Source of the DNA: Lachnospiraceae bacterium
GTDB lineage: Bacteria; Bacillota; Clostridia; Lachnospirales; Lachnospiraceae
Assembly: GCA_014804755.1 (NCBI GenBank)
Contig: JAAUZE010000015.1
Span: 55,197 to 119,196 of the forward strand
DNA: 64,000 nt
Reading direction: 5' to 3'
In this document: piece after piece, positions 35,198 to 43,676 of the stretch
Position numbering within the stretch: position 1 is the stretch's first letter
How the letters are laid out: each line of letters begins with the position of its first letter
Made by a program: the position numbers and the translations under genes
The notes under the pieces: generated by a model
Databases searched by the model: none
Told to the model about the DNA's origin: nothing
The model's input: only the letters and a program-made list of their open reading frames with translations

Positions 35198-35908
35198 TCA
35201 TTTCCTCCCCTTTAAGCGCTTATCGCTTCTCGTGGCAAGAAATGTGCCAACGCTCTGAAAAATCTGCACCAGTATGATCAGGCAGATCACGGCAAAGAGC
35301 ATGACGAGATATTGATAACGGTAATACCCGTAATTGATCGCAATCTTGCCGAGTCCGCCGCCGCCGAGAATCCCGCTCATCGCGGAATAGCCAAGGATCG
35401 TCGTCAGCGCGATCGCCGTATTTAAAATCAGGGACGGCGCACTCTCCGGGATCATGACTTTCACGATGATCTGAAACGGGGACGCACCCAGACTCTGCGC
35501 CGCTTCGATCACGTTCGGATTGACCTCGCGCAGACTTCCCTCCACGAGTCTTGCGACAAACGGAAACGCCGCAATGACAAGCGGGACAACGGATGCCGCC
35601 GTGCCGACAACCGTCCCGACGATCAGCCTTGTGATCGGAAATACCATAATCATTAAGATCAGAAACGGCACGGAGCGCAGCAGATTGATCACCACGTTTA
35701 ACAGATGCAGCACCGCTTTCGGCACTTTTAAGATTCTGCCGTTTTCTCCCGCAACAAGCACAACGCCAATGGGCAGGCCGATCACAATTGCAAAAAGAGT
35801 CGATAACAACGTCACATAGACAGTTTCCCAAATTGCCAGCGGAAACTGTGTTTTCAATATATTCAGTGCATTCTGCACGGTTTCGGTTGCAAAAAGATCA
35901 TGAAACAT
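35198..35908 (-). CDS. metI: Methionine ABC transporter permease
   Basis: 236 residues with ~5 membrane helices and an EAA-type loop (NPNVIEAAQSLGASPFQIIVKVMIP) that contacts MetN. Matches MetI of the methionine uptake transporter family. The start MFHDLFATE is preceded by GGAGGAAG and overlaps the end of metN by 11 bp, so translation is coupled. Confidence 0.93.
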   Translation of the reverse strand: MFHDLFATETVQNALNILKTQFPLAIWETVYVTLLSTLFAIVIGLPIGVVLVAGENGRILKVPKAVLHLLNVVINLLRSVPFLILMIMVFPITRLIVGTVVGTAASVVPLVIAAFPFVARLVEGSLREVNPNVIEAAQSLGASPFQIIVKVMIPESAPSLILNTAIALTTILGYSAMSGILGGGGLGKIAINYGYYRYQYLVMLFAVICLIILVQIFQSVGTFLATRSDKRLKGRK

Positions 35909-36911
35909 CGCTGAACACTTCCTCCACATCAATATCAGGGATCGCCTGCAGATAGCGGACCGCCCTGCCTAGCTGCTCCCCGCCGCCGCAAATGCCGAGC
36001 AGCATATTCCCGTACGCCTTATCTCCAATGCTCCGGGTGGATGCCGCCAAAATGCTCGCGGCAATCTGCTCCTCCATTGCCATTTTTGCAATGAGCGGTG
36101 TTTTTGTGGCGTTTGCGCCGTTAAACACCACGCGGATGATGCGCTCGCCCTCTTCTGCCGCCACACTCTGCTCATAACCCTCGGGATAGACAAGACGTTT
36201 TGCCGCATGCGATTTCGGAGAGGAAAAAACCTCACTGACCGTCCCTTCCTCGGCCACAACACCGCCATCCATGATCGCGACTCTCGTGCAGATTTGCTCC
36301 ACCACGCTCATCTGATGCGTGATAACGATGACCGTGATGCCGAGTCTGTCGTGAATATCGCGGATCAAAGACAAAATGGACTGTGTTGTCTGCGGATCGA
36401 GCGCACTGGTCGCCTCATCGCACAAGAGAATTTTCGGCTGCGTGGCAAGCGCGCGGGCGATCGCCACGCGCTGCTTTTGTCCTCCCGACAACTGTGCCGG
36501 ATAGCTTTTCAATTTATCCGAGAGCCCGACCAGTCCAAGCAATTCCGTCGCCCGCTTCACCGCCTCTGATTTTTTAACGCCCGCAAGCTCCAGCGGAAAA
36601 CAGACGTTTTTCAGGCAATTTCTCTGCATTAAGAGATTGAAATCCTGAAAGATCATCGTGATATTGCGGCGTTCCTCTCTTAATTCCGCCTCCCTCAGAC
36701 TGCCGATGTCCCTGCCGTCGATCAGGATCTTACCGCTTGTCGGACGCTCCAAAAGATTAATACTGCGCACGAGCGTGCTTTTTCCGGCGCCGCTCATACC
36801 GATAATGCCGTAAATCTCGCCATCCGCGATGGAAAGGGACACATTTTTGAGCGCTTCTACGTTTCCGTCCGAGGTGGAAAAGGTCTTTGTTACATTCTGA
36901 ATCTCAATCAT
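35898..36911 (-). CDS. metN: Methionine ABC transporter ATP-binding protein
   Basis: 337-residue ATPase. Walker A GMSGAGKST near 38-46, signature [15 protein letters not shown], and Walker B KILLCDEATSALD. A C-terminal NIL/ACT-like domain (~250-337) is present; in E. coli MetN this domain binds methionine and shuts down import (established). It is flanked by metQ and metI in the usual order. Confidence 0.95.
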   Translation of the reverse strand: MIEIQNVTKTFSTSDGNVEALKNVSLSIADGEIYGIIGMSGAGKSTLVRSINLLERPTSGKILIDGRDIGSLREAELREERRNITMIFQDFNLLMQRNCLKNVCFPLELAGVKKSEAVKRATELLGLVGLSDKLKSYPAQLSGGQKQRVAIARALATQPKILLCDEATSALDPQTTQSILSLIRDIHDRLGITVIVITHQMSVVEQICTRVAIMDGGVVAEEGTVSEVFSSPKSHAAKRLVYPEGYEQSVAAEEGERIIRVVFNGANATKTPLIAKMAMEEQIAASILAASTRSIGDKAYGNMLLGICGGGEQLGRAVRYLQAIPDIDVEEVFSDVS

Positions 36912-36938
36912 ATGCTGCGCTCCTGTCTTTTTTTAACC

Positions 36939-37787
36939 TTATTGTGCCAGTGCATCCAATGAGGACTGCTTTCCTCCGTAGAGTCCCATCGGCTCCACGT
37001 GGATGACCGCCGCCACAACGATATGGGTGCCGTTCTCCGCATTGAAATCCTCCAGATACGGAACGTGTTGGAAATAATTCGCGTCCACCTCGCCGCTCTC
37101 CACAACATTGTTCGGCTGTATGTAATCGGTAAACTCCTTGATGTCCAATGTAATATTCTTTTCCGCAAGAATTTCCTTCGCGATAGCCAAAACTTCCGCA
37201 TGCGGCGTCGGTGATGCGGCGACTGAAATCGTTGTTCCGGACAGCGCGTCATAATCCACTGTCGCATCATAGCCGTCTCCCGGCTGTTCTACCACACTGA
37301 CGACTGCGCCGCCGTAGGTTTCCGCAATGTAATCCGCCACCGCCTGACTCGCAAGCGCCGCGATCAACGCTTTGATCGCATCCGTGTTTTCGTTTCCTTC
37401 TTTCACAGCGAGAATGTTGCCGTAGGAAGAAGCGGAGCCTTCCATAACAAGGGAATCACTTATGGGATTCAAGCCTGCTTCAATGGCATAATTGGAATTG
37501 ATGATCGCATAATCCACATCCTGAAGCACATTTGGAACCTGTGCTGCCTCCACCTCCTGAAACTGAATGTTGTGCGGGTTCTCTTCAATATCCTGAACCG
37601 TGGCGGTAATGCCCGCATCCGCTTTTAAGGTTATGTAGCCGTTCTCCTGAAGGAGCAAAAGCGCGCGCGCCTCGTTGGTCGGATCATTCGGAACCGCAAT
37701 CGTAACGGAATCGCTCTTTCCACCGCAGCCCGTCAATGCAGCCAGACTAAGCACCGTGATCAGTAACAAATCAATCATTTTTTTCAT
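36939..37787 (-). CDS. metQ: Circularly permuted MetQ/NlpA substrate-binding lipoprotein
   Basis: 282 residues. Signal peptide with lipobox LTGC (lipid Cys 21) is followed directly by residues 27-166 (SVTIAVPNDPTNEARALLLL, ENPHNIQFQEVEAAQ, YAIEAGLNP, SSYGNILAV). This block is the C-terminal half of ordinary MetQ. A linker (~167-183) leads to residues 184-282 (TISVAASPTPHAEVL, KEFTDYIQPN, GEVDANYFQHVPYL, VEPMGLYG, SSLDAL), the N-terminal half of ordinary MetQ. Thus all family blocks are present, in swapped order. It should bind methionine (or a derivative) outside the cell and feed MetNI. First gene of metQNI, 27 bp before metN. Confidence 0.93.
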   Translation of the reverse strand: MKKMIDLLLITVLSLAALTGCGGKSDSVTIAVPNDPTNEARALLLLQENGYITLKADAGITATVQDIEENPHNIQFQEVEAAQVPNVLQDVDYAIINSNYAIEAGLNPISDSLVMEGSASSYGNILAVKEGNENTDAIKALIAALASQAVADYIAETYGGAVVSVVEQPGDGYDATVDYDALSGTTISVAASPTPHAEVLAIAKEILAEKNITLDIKEFTDYIQPNNVVESGEVDANYFQHVPYLEDFNAENGTHIVVAAVIHVEPMGLYGGKQSSLDALAQ

Positions 37788-37821
37788 AATACCTCAACCT
37801 CTCTTTTCTTGGAATGAACTT

Positions 37822-37891
37822 ATCATACACGAAGCATTCTTGTTTTTCCAATATCATATAGATATAGTGGGTTATAGGTTGAGGCTATAAC
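37822..37891 (-). promoter_or_regulatory. metQ promoter with LysR-type box
   Basis: On the minus strand, TTGGAA (37846-37851), 18 bp, TATGAT (37822-37827). A perfect dyad GTTATAG-N7-CTATAAC (37871-37891) is centred ~66 bp before the predicted transcription start, the classic place for a LysR activator site. Confidence 0.7.
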
Positions 37892-38805
37892 TACCCTCGC
37901 AGATATTCCTGCAGCTTTTCGATATACAATTTCGCAAGGCCGCTGAGAATCCGGTTCTTTTTTACAATATACCCGATCTTCATCGTCATGTTGTCCGAGC
38001 CGTCGTCCTTAAGCGGGATCGCCCGATAATCCTCGCCGTTCAATTCGCCGCAGATGATTCCCGAACACAACGTATAGCCGTTCAAGCCGACCATCAGATT
38101 TAAGACGGTCGCCCGGTCATTTACCTTGATCATTTGGGAATATTCGTTCATGGTAAAGATTTCTTCCAAAAAATAAAAAGACTCATTCCCATTCTGTTCA
38201 AAGGAGAGGAACGGATAACCGCCAAGCTCCTCCATACAGATGCTTTTTTTATCCGCAAGCGGATGTCCCTTCCACAGATAGACATAGGCTTTGCAATCAA
38301 TCAGCTCATGAAATGCGATCTCATTCGCGTTCAAGATTTTCGTAATGACCTTGCGGTTGAAATCGCTTAAATACAAAATCCCGATCTCGCTGCGCAGACT
38401 CGCCACGTCATCAATGACCTCCCGCGTCCTCGCCTCTCTGATCGCAAATTCATATTTGGAGGTATCAAACCCCTTTACCATCTCCACAAACGCTTTTACC
38501 GCAAAAGAATAATGCTGTGTGGTAACACCGAATTTCTTTTTGATATTCCCCTCCGGTCCGTATTTTTCCGTAAGCTGCTCATATTGATCATACACCTGTT
38601 TTGCATAGGCGATAAATTCCTGTCCGTCATTGGTCAGCGTCACACCCCTTGCACTCCGGTGAAACACGGTAATGCCAAGCTCCTTCTCTAACTCCTGCAC
38701 CGCTCCGGTGAGCGACGGCTGCGAAATATATAAACGTTCGGCTGCCTTATTCATGGAACCGGTTTCCGAGATCACGATCGCATAATGCAGTTGCTGTAAT
38801 GTCAT
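37891..38805 (-). CDS. LysR-family regulator
   Basis: 304 residues. An N-terminal winged HTH (~1-60, with AAERLYISQPSLTGAVQELE) is followed by a LysR substrate-binding domain. It is next to metQNI in the same orientation and a LysR-type dyad lies between its stop and metQ, so it very probably controls methionine or cysteine uptake (inference, as for CysB/MetR/MtaR-like regulators). The gene has its own start region facing the Rrf2 gene. Confidence 0.92.
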   Translation of the reverse strand: MTLQQLHYAIVISETGSMNKAAERLYISQPSLTGAVQELEKELGITVFHRSARGVTLTNDGQEFIAYAKQVYDQYEQLTEKYGPEGNIKKKFGVTTQHYSFAVKAFVEMVKGFDTSKYEFAIREARTREVIDDVASLRSEIGILYLSDFNRKVITKILNANEIAFHELIDCKAYVYLWKGHPLADKKSICMEELGGYPFLSFEQNGNESFYFLEEIFTMNEYSQMIKVNDRATVLNLMVGLNGYTLCSGIICGELNGEDYRAIPLKDDGSDNMTMKIGYIVKKNRILSGLAKLYIEKLQEYLRG

Positions 38806-38827
38806 AAAAAACCTCCCTTTCTCTTAC

Positions 38828-38856
38828 TTGAAAGCCTACTAAATATATGGTATTAT
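38828..38856 (+). promoter_or_regulatory. Promoter of Rrf2-family gene
   Basis: TTGAAA (38828-38833), 17 bp, TATTAT (38851-38856). A weak dyad around ATAGGAATATTCTTAT overlaps the -10 and could be the regulator's own site. Confidence 0.6.
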
Positions 38857-38905
38857 AGGAATATTCTTATGATGCTCTTCTCAGAGCGGGAACGGAGGAC
38901 GCCAT

Positions 38906-39319
38906 ATGCGTGTTTCTACTAAAGGAAGATATGCGCTTCGTATGATGTTGGACTTGGCGAAGCATCAGAACGACGGCTATATATCGCTTGGGGAAATCGC
39001 CGAGCGGCAGGAGATTTCTAAAAAATATTTAGAGCAGATTGTTCCTCTTCTCGGTCATGCCGATTTTCTGCTGACCAGCCGCGGCTTTCAGGGCGGATAC
39101 CGTCTCGCCCGACCCGCCTCGGACTACACCGTCAAAGAAATCCTGAGACTGACCGAGGGCAGCTTAGCTCCGGTTGCGTGCGTGTCGGACAATCCCGTCA
39201 CCTGTGAAAGAAGCGCTGATTGCCAGACGCTCCCGTTATGGCATGGATTAAACAAGGTCATCGACGATTATTTAAGCGGGATTACGCTGCAGGATCTGGC
39301 GGACGGAAACCTCAGTTAG
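38906..39319 (+). CDS. Rrf2/IscR-family regulator
   Basis: 137-residue dimeric winged-HTH regulator starting MRVSTKGRYALRMM, as in IscR/CymR. Three cysteines at C92, C100 and C106 have spacing like that of IscR's [2Fe-2S] cluster ligands, so an Fe-S-sensing role is plausible. Its neighbours do not include isc/suf genes. It is divergent from the LysR regulator with a ~100-bp shared upstream region. Confidence 0.9.
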   Translation: MRVSTKGRYALRMMLDLAKHQNDGYISLGEIAERQEISKKYLEQIVPLLGHADFLLTSRGFQGGYRLARPASDYTVKEILRLTEGSLAPVACVSDNPVTCERSADCQTLPLWHGLNKVIDDYLSGITLQDLADGNLS

Positions 39320-39339
39320 GCTGCCCGGCCGCGATTCGA

Positions 39340-39909
39340 TCATCCGGCTTCCGCGCCCGCTTTGGCTTTTGCCCATCTGTCCCAACACTTGTTTACGCAG
39401 AACTCCGCCGCATAGCTCAGCACGATCCCGTTGATCAATCCGATAAGCACATCGCTCGGATAATGCACGCCGACATAAAGCCTCGATACGGCGATCACTG
39501 CCGCCAGCACAATGAGCGGTATCCCGAATTTTTTCGGCAGGTTTCTGACAAACACGCACGCCGCCGAAAAAGCCGCTGCCGTATGCCCCGACGGAAAGGA
39601 ATAATCAATCGGTTTTTTGACCAACGGAATCAATTCCGGGATCGCATCATACGGTCTCACCCTTGCGACGAGATTTTTGAGCAGCACGTTGTTGACGATA
39701 AGAGAAAAAAACAGCGCAAGCAGTCCCATACAGCCAATCTTTCGTGTCTTATTGAAAAAAAGGAATCCTATCGAGATCAAAATCCAGATGATCCCCGCGT
39801 TTCCGAGCGATGTAATAAAAACCAAAATTGGCGTCAGAAAGCGGTTTCTGATAAACTCCTGAAAAAACAATAAAATCTGACCGTCAAATTCCAGCAATGT
39901 ATGTATCAT
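39340..39909 (-). CDS. PAP2-family membrane phosphatase
   Basis: 189 residues with ~5 membrane helices. The PAP2 phosphatase triad motifs are visible: RVRPYD, PSGHTAA and SRLYVGVHYPSD. Probably acts on lipid phosphates such as undecaprenyl diphosphate at the cell surface; the substrate is not determined. Convergent with the Rrf2 gene. Confidence 0.88.
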   Translation of the reverse strand: MIHTLLEFDGQILLFFQEFIRNRFLTPILVFITSLGNAGIIWILISIGFLFFNKTRKIGCMGLLALFFSLIVNNVLLKNLVARVRPYDAIPELIPLVKKPIDYSFPSGHTAAAFSAACVFVRNLPKKFGIPLIVLAAVIAVSRLYVGVHYPSDVLIGLINGIVLSYAAEFCVNKCWDRWAKAKAGAEAG

Positions 39910-39965
39910 TCCTATTTCCCCCTTTATCCTACGATCCTTTCGATCATTGTAAACAACATCCGGTC

Positions 39966-40139
39966 TTACATCTGATGCCGCACGACCCGATATTCATCAT
40001 CCAGCGAAAAATACGGGCACGCATCATTCGTTCCGCGCAAAAAACGCTGCATGTCATCCTCGTCCAGATTCACGTCACAGACGTAATACTCCTCGTCCTC
40101 ATCATATGCATAATGACTGCAATTATCACAATTTGTCAT
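39966..40139 (-). CDS. Small Cys-containing protein (DUF6472-like)
   Basis: 57 residues with a Cys-rich start MTNCDNCSHY, then YYVCDVNLDEDDM and ACPYF, giving four cysteines in a CxxC-..C-..C layout likely to bind a metal. It resembles a small conserved Lachnospiraceae family annotated as DUF6472. The function is unknown. The start follows ATCGGAGG; a longer frame is not supported. It is downstream of the D-Ala-D-Ala carboxypeptidase gene. Confidence 0.75.
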   Translation of the reverse strand: MTNCDNCSHYAYDEDEEYYVCDVNLDEDDMQRFLRGTNDACPYFSLDDEYRVVRHQM

Positions 40140-40177
40140 ATGGATACCTCCGATAAAAATGTACAAAACATCAGGCT

Positions 40178-41653
40178 TTACTCTATTGGGAGGGATGCCT
40201 GTTCTTGCTTTTTTGCAGTCCGAAGGATCCAATCCACTGCCGCCTCCGCATGGACGGGCAGGTTTTCGGCTGTCTGGGCTGCTCCCCCGTTCTCCGGTTC
40301 TTCTATGCCTGAATAAAAGGTATACAGCGCATATCTGGCCAACAATCCGGAAACACGCCCCCTCTCTATCGAATCCTCAGTACCCAGTACGATCACAACC
40401 AAATCATGCTCTGTGTTCCCGTCGTCCGCAGTCAGAGATGTGACCAGACAGGCTCCCGCCTTATTGGTCGTTCCGGTCTTCAAGCCGGTGACTTCCGGCA
40501 GATTGTGCAAAAGCGGATTGGTATTGCGCACTTCAAGCTCGAGGGTACTTAAGGTGGCATATTCCCGGGAAGTGATATCCGTAATCTGGGGATACACTTT
40601 CAAAAGATAAGATACCAGTCGGAACATATCCTCTGCGCTCATGCGGTTCTGACGTTTTGAGGGAATGGGATCTTCCGTGTAAGAGGGCAGTCCATGACTG
40701 TTAAAAAAGACCGCTTGCGTAAGTCCCAGCTCCGTTGCTTTCTCATTCATCATCCGGACGAACGCTTCCTCCGAGCCGGCGATTGATTCGGCCAGACACA
40801 GCGCACATTCATTACTGGAAGGCAGAAGCGCTCCCAGGAGGAGATCCTGCACCGTGATCTGTTGTCCGGCTTCTAACGGAATCCCCCCGTCGGCTGAATC
40901 GGATAATAGCTGAACCGCATCAGAAATCGTGACAGACTGCTCAAGGGTGAGCTGCCCTGCTGCAAGGGCATCCATCGTTAAAAGACAAGTCATGAGCTTG
41001 GAGGTACTGGCTATCGGGTAGGGCGTATCAGACTGGTACCGATAGTAGATTTCTCCCGTCGTGGCATCGCCTACCAGCACGCTGTTGACTCCGTAAAAAT
41101 AGCCTGCCTGCTCCAATGCGGCAGGTGAGATATGAAAGGGTTCCTCCGTGTGAATCTGCAGCGAGCCCGCGGTCGGTACGGTGATGTCCGCATTCAGGAT
41201 CATGGCAAGATCGGCAGCCATCATGAAACAATCATAATAACCGGAAGGCAGCTTCGTGATCAGGGTGTAGTAATAAACGCTCTGTCCGCTTACCTGGAAT
41301 TTATTGCGCCGCAGAGTAATGTCAGGGTTTTCGCTGTCTTCCCAAAAGACATTTTCCACGCCCACGGGCGTATAAGTATTTCCCAGCACCAGTGAAACCG
41401 CATCCTTCGTGATCTCCAGCGAGAACGCTTTGTCCGTATCCCTCAGCGCCATGGCGATGTCCCGCAGCGAGTAATACGTGTTGTGATCGTAGCCGTAATC
41501 CAGCGTTTTTACGTTGCATGCGGCGCCGGTATCCGTCTGTACCTGACAGCTCCCCGGAATTTCGAAGCTCGCGTCCGCCTTGGCTGGCAGGAGGGAACCG
41601 ATCAGGATTGCAGTCAATATAAGGGAACTTATTTTCTGTAGGATTTTTTTCAT
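40178..41653 (-). CDS. D-alanyl-D-alanine carboxypeptidase (S11, DacF-like)
   Basis: 491-residue exported penicillin-binding protein. A signal peptide (1-~27) is followed by a ~160-residue N-terminal domain without clear relatives, then an S11 peptidase domain with S-T-S-K (catalytic Ser, ~214-217), SSNEC (SxN, ~278) and LKTGTT (KTG, ~391). It trims terminal D-Ala from stem peptides. The extra N-terminal domain with SLRDIAMAL resembles copper-amine-oxidase-N-like wall domains. It follows the 41699-42433 gene, likely as one operon. Confidence 0.9.
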   Translation of the reverse strand: MKKILQKISSLILTAILIGSLLPAKADASFEIPGSCQVQTDTGAACNVKTLDYGYDHNTYYSLRDIAMALRDTDKAFSLEITKDAVSLVLGNTYTPVGVENVFWEDSENPDITLRRNKFQVSGQSVYYYTLITKLPSGYYDCFMMAADLAMILNADITVPTAGSLQIHTEEPFHISPAALEQAGYFYGVNSVLVGDATTGEIYYRYQSDTPYPIASTSKLMTCLLTMDALAAGQLTLEQSVTISDAVQLLSDSADGGIPLEAGQQITVQDLLLGALLPSSNECALCLAESIAGSEEAFVRMMNEKATELGLTQAVFFNSHGLPSYTEDPIPSKRQNRMSAEDMFRLVSYLLKVYPQITDITSREYATLSTLELEVRNTNPLLHNLPEVTGLKTGTTNKAGACLVTSLTADDGNTEHDLVVIVLGTEDSIERGRVSGLLARYALYTFYSGIEEPENGGAAQTAENLPVHAEAAVDWILRTAKKQEQASLPIE

Positions 41654-41698
41654 TGGATCTCCCTTCGTGCTCATTTTCCGGGAACGATTGAAAAAATG

Positions 41699-42433
41699 TT
41701 ATTGATCTTGGGGTTGCCTAAGCGTGTATACCATAGGAGAACGATCCGAAAGGAAACCGCCTGAAACAGCACCGTTTTCTTCAGACAGGATCAGGTTTAC
41801 GTCATTCCGCATATAGGATTCCACCTTTGTAACGACAGATCCGTCGACGTCAAACTGTCTGGTCAGAACGCCTTCTGCAAATTCATAGACACCGCTGCCG
41901 TCATATTGGGTCTGTAACTCTTCCAGCGAAGGCAGCAGGGCAGGTCCGCAGGACATCAAATAGGAGACTGTGGACATCCCGAACGTCTCGGTTACAAGCG
42001 CTTCAATGGTCTCTTGATCTGTGGATCCCGTATAGCCTGCCATGAGAAGTCTCTCGGTCAAAAGCGCCTGAAAGGCCCGGGCAAACGCTTCATAGGCAGC
42101 CTGATTGCAGGCATCATAGCTCTCCGGCAGAACATAACAGCGGAACGAGCCCTCAGAGCGACCGGTCTGTTCCAAAGTCAGATTGATCTGGATGGTCAAA
42201 TCCTGCATATAGGATTCCATGTCCTTTAGTGAAATGGAGACAGCCTCTATATCCTGCAGCCAGCTAAGCGCCGTGACGGCGGCCTGTTCTGTCATGTCCA
42301 GCTCTGCGGTCCATTCCCCGGAAAGCTCCTCGTCCTCTGAGGCAAAAAAGTGCAAATAAGCCAAAAAAGCAGTAGAGACGCTTAAGGTTAGAACCAATAG
42401 GACAACTACGGTATTTTTTATGATTTTTTTCAT
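41699..42433 (-). CDS. Exported/anchored protein of unknown function
   Basis: 244 residues. One N-terminal signal-anchor helix (~8-28, VVVLLVLTLSVSTAFLAYL) then a soluble outer domain rich in Glu, Gln and Thr. No family recognised. It is immediately upstream of the carboxypeptidase with a 45-bp gap and the same strand, so it may cooperate in wall remodelling (inference). Confidence 0.75.
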   Translation of the reverse strand: MKKIIKNTVVVLLVLTLSVSTAFLAYLHFFASEDEELSGEWTAELDMTEQAAVTALSWLQDIEAVSISLKDMESYMQDLTIQINLTLEQTGRSEGSFRCYVLPESYDACNQAAYEAFARAFQALLTERLLMAGYTGSTDQETIEALVTETFGMSTVSYLMSCGPALLPSLEELQTQYDGSGVYEFAEGVLTRQFDVDGSVVTKVESYMRNDVNLILSEENGAVSGGFLSDRSPMVYTLRQPQDQ

Positions 42434-42495
42434 AGAACTCCCCCCGTCTGCGATAGCGGGCGTCCCTTTTCGGGAAGACCGTTCTCAGTCCTTTT

Positions 42496-43434
42496 TTATC
42501 CCATCAGCAGATGCACGAAATATCCCGCATAAGCAAGAAGCATGACCACGCCCGCCCATCTGCGAAGCTCTTTCTTTCTTGCCGTCGCCACCATTAAGAA
42601 CACTGCCGCGGCAATGCCGATAATTCCGTCTAACAGGAATGCCCGCTGATACGGAACGACCGTAATGAGCGCCGTTGTGCCAAGTACAAACAGAATATTA
42701 AACGTATTGCTTCCGATGATATTGCCGATCGCAATATCCGCATTGCCCTTGCGCGCCGCTGTCACAGAAGTGATCAGCTCGGGAAGCGACGTGCCGAACG
42801 CGACGATCGTCAAGCCGATCAGGCGCTCCGTCATTCCCATTGCCGTTGCGATCGCCGAAGCGTTGTCAACCGTCAGCTGGCTTCCGATCACAATCGCCGC
42901 AAGACCGCCCACCGTCATGAGAAGGATCAGCCAGACACTCTTTTTCCCGCCGCTCTCCTCTTCCTCCTCACCGTTTCCTTTTTTGGCCTGCGCGATCAGA
43001 TAAACAAAGAAGCACAGGAACACGCCCCAGAGGATCAGACCGGAACTTAAGGTCAGCTGCTGCTCCAAATATCCCATCGCGGCAAGCAGAACGGAAATCC
43101 CGATCAGAAACGGCATCTCATAGCGGACGGTATTTTTCTGAACTTTAAGCGGGCGGATACATGCCGTCAGTCCAAGAATCAGCAGAATATTCATGATATT
43201 GCTCCCAAGAACATTACCGACCGACAGATCCGCGCTGCCCTTTATCCCTGCCACAATACTGATCGCCGCCTCCGGCGCGCTTGTTCCGAACGCGACGATC
43301 GTTAGTCCAATGACGATCTGCGGAATATGAAAGCGTTCTGCTATCCCGACCGCGCCGTCCACGAAATAATCCGCTCCCTTGATCAAAAGAACGAATCCAA
43401 CAAGCAGCAACACGACATTCCAAACCAATTCCAT
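42496..43434 (-). CDS. CaCA-family cation exchanger (YrbG-like)
   Basis: 312 residues with ~10 predicted membrane helices and two alpha repeats that carry the ion-binding acidic residues: GLTIVAFGTSAPE and GLTIVAFGTSLPE. Family members exchange Ca2+ for Na+ or H+. Here the gene is preceded by a yybP-ykoY-type riboswitch and terminator, which points to Mn2+-linked control and possible Mn2+ export. The ion is not proven by sequence. Confidence 0.92.
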   Translation of the reverse strand: MELVWNVVLLLVGFVLLIKGADYFVDGAVGIAERFHIPQIVIGLTIVAFGTSAPEAAISIVAGIKGSADLSVGNVLGSNIMNILLILGLTACIRPLKVQKNTVRYEMPFLIGISVLLAAMGYLEQQLTLSSGLILWGVFLCFFVYLIAQAKKGNGEEEEESGGKKSVWLILLMTVGGLAAIVIGSQLTVDNASAIATAMGMTERLIGLTIVAFGTSLPELITSVTAARKGNADIAIGNIIGSNTFNILFVLGTTALITVVPYQRAFLLDGIIGIAAAVFLMVATARKKELRRWAGVVMLLAYAGYFVHLLMG

Positions 43435-43472
43435 ATGAACACCTCTTCCTCACCATCTTTTCACGCCGACTC

Positions 43473-43518
43473 AAAAAAAGACTTTTGCACACACTTATCA
43501 AGTCTGTGCAAAAGTCTT
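43473..43518 (-). terminator. Riboswitch expression-platform terminator
   Basis: On the minus strand, AAGACTTTTGCACA pairs with TGTGCAAAAGTCTT and is followed by T7. Its 5' arm (43509-43518) is also the 3' side of the riboswitch P1 stem, so the two structures exclude each other. Confidence 0.85.
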
Positions 43519-43599
43519 GTTCCTAATCAGCTTAGGGGTATAGCCACGGGCTTTGCACCCGGGGTATGTTGACTATACGCTTGCAACTACTCCCTTTTG
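43509..43599 (-). ncRNA. yybP-ykoY-type Mn2+ riboswitch
   Basis: The minus strand carries CAAAAGGGAGTAG at its 5' end, then GTCAACATACC, a GGGTGC..GCCC hairpin, ACCCCTAAGC..TTAGG and CAAGACTTTTG, with P1 CAAAAG/CTTTTG. These match the conserved yybP-ykoY blocks (GGGGAGUAG near the 5' end, and GACAUAC..AGCAAGACCUUU-like at the 3' end). Known yybP-ykoY RNAs bind Mn2+ and turn on metal-export genes. Here the 3' P1 arm overlaps the terminator, giving an ON switch. The next gene is the cation exchanger. Confidence 0.82.
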
Positions 43600-43676
43600 T
43601 CAAAAATAATGTACCACACCAAGGTAAATCCGTCAATTAGTTTTTTAATGACAGATCCAAAAGAGCCCGCCCCATG

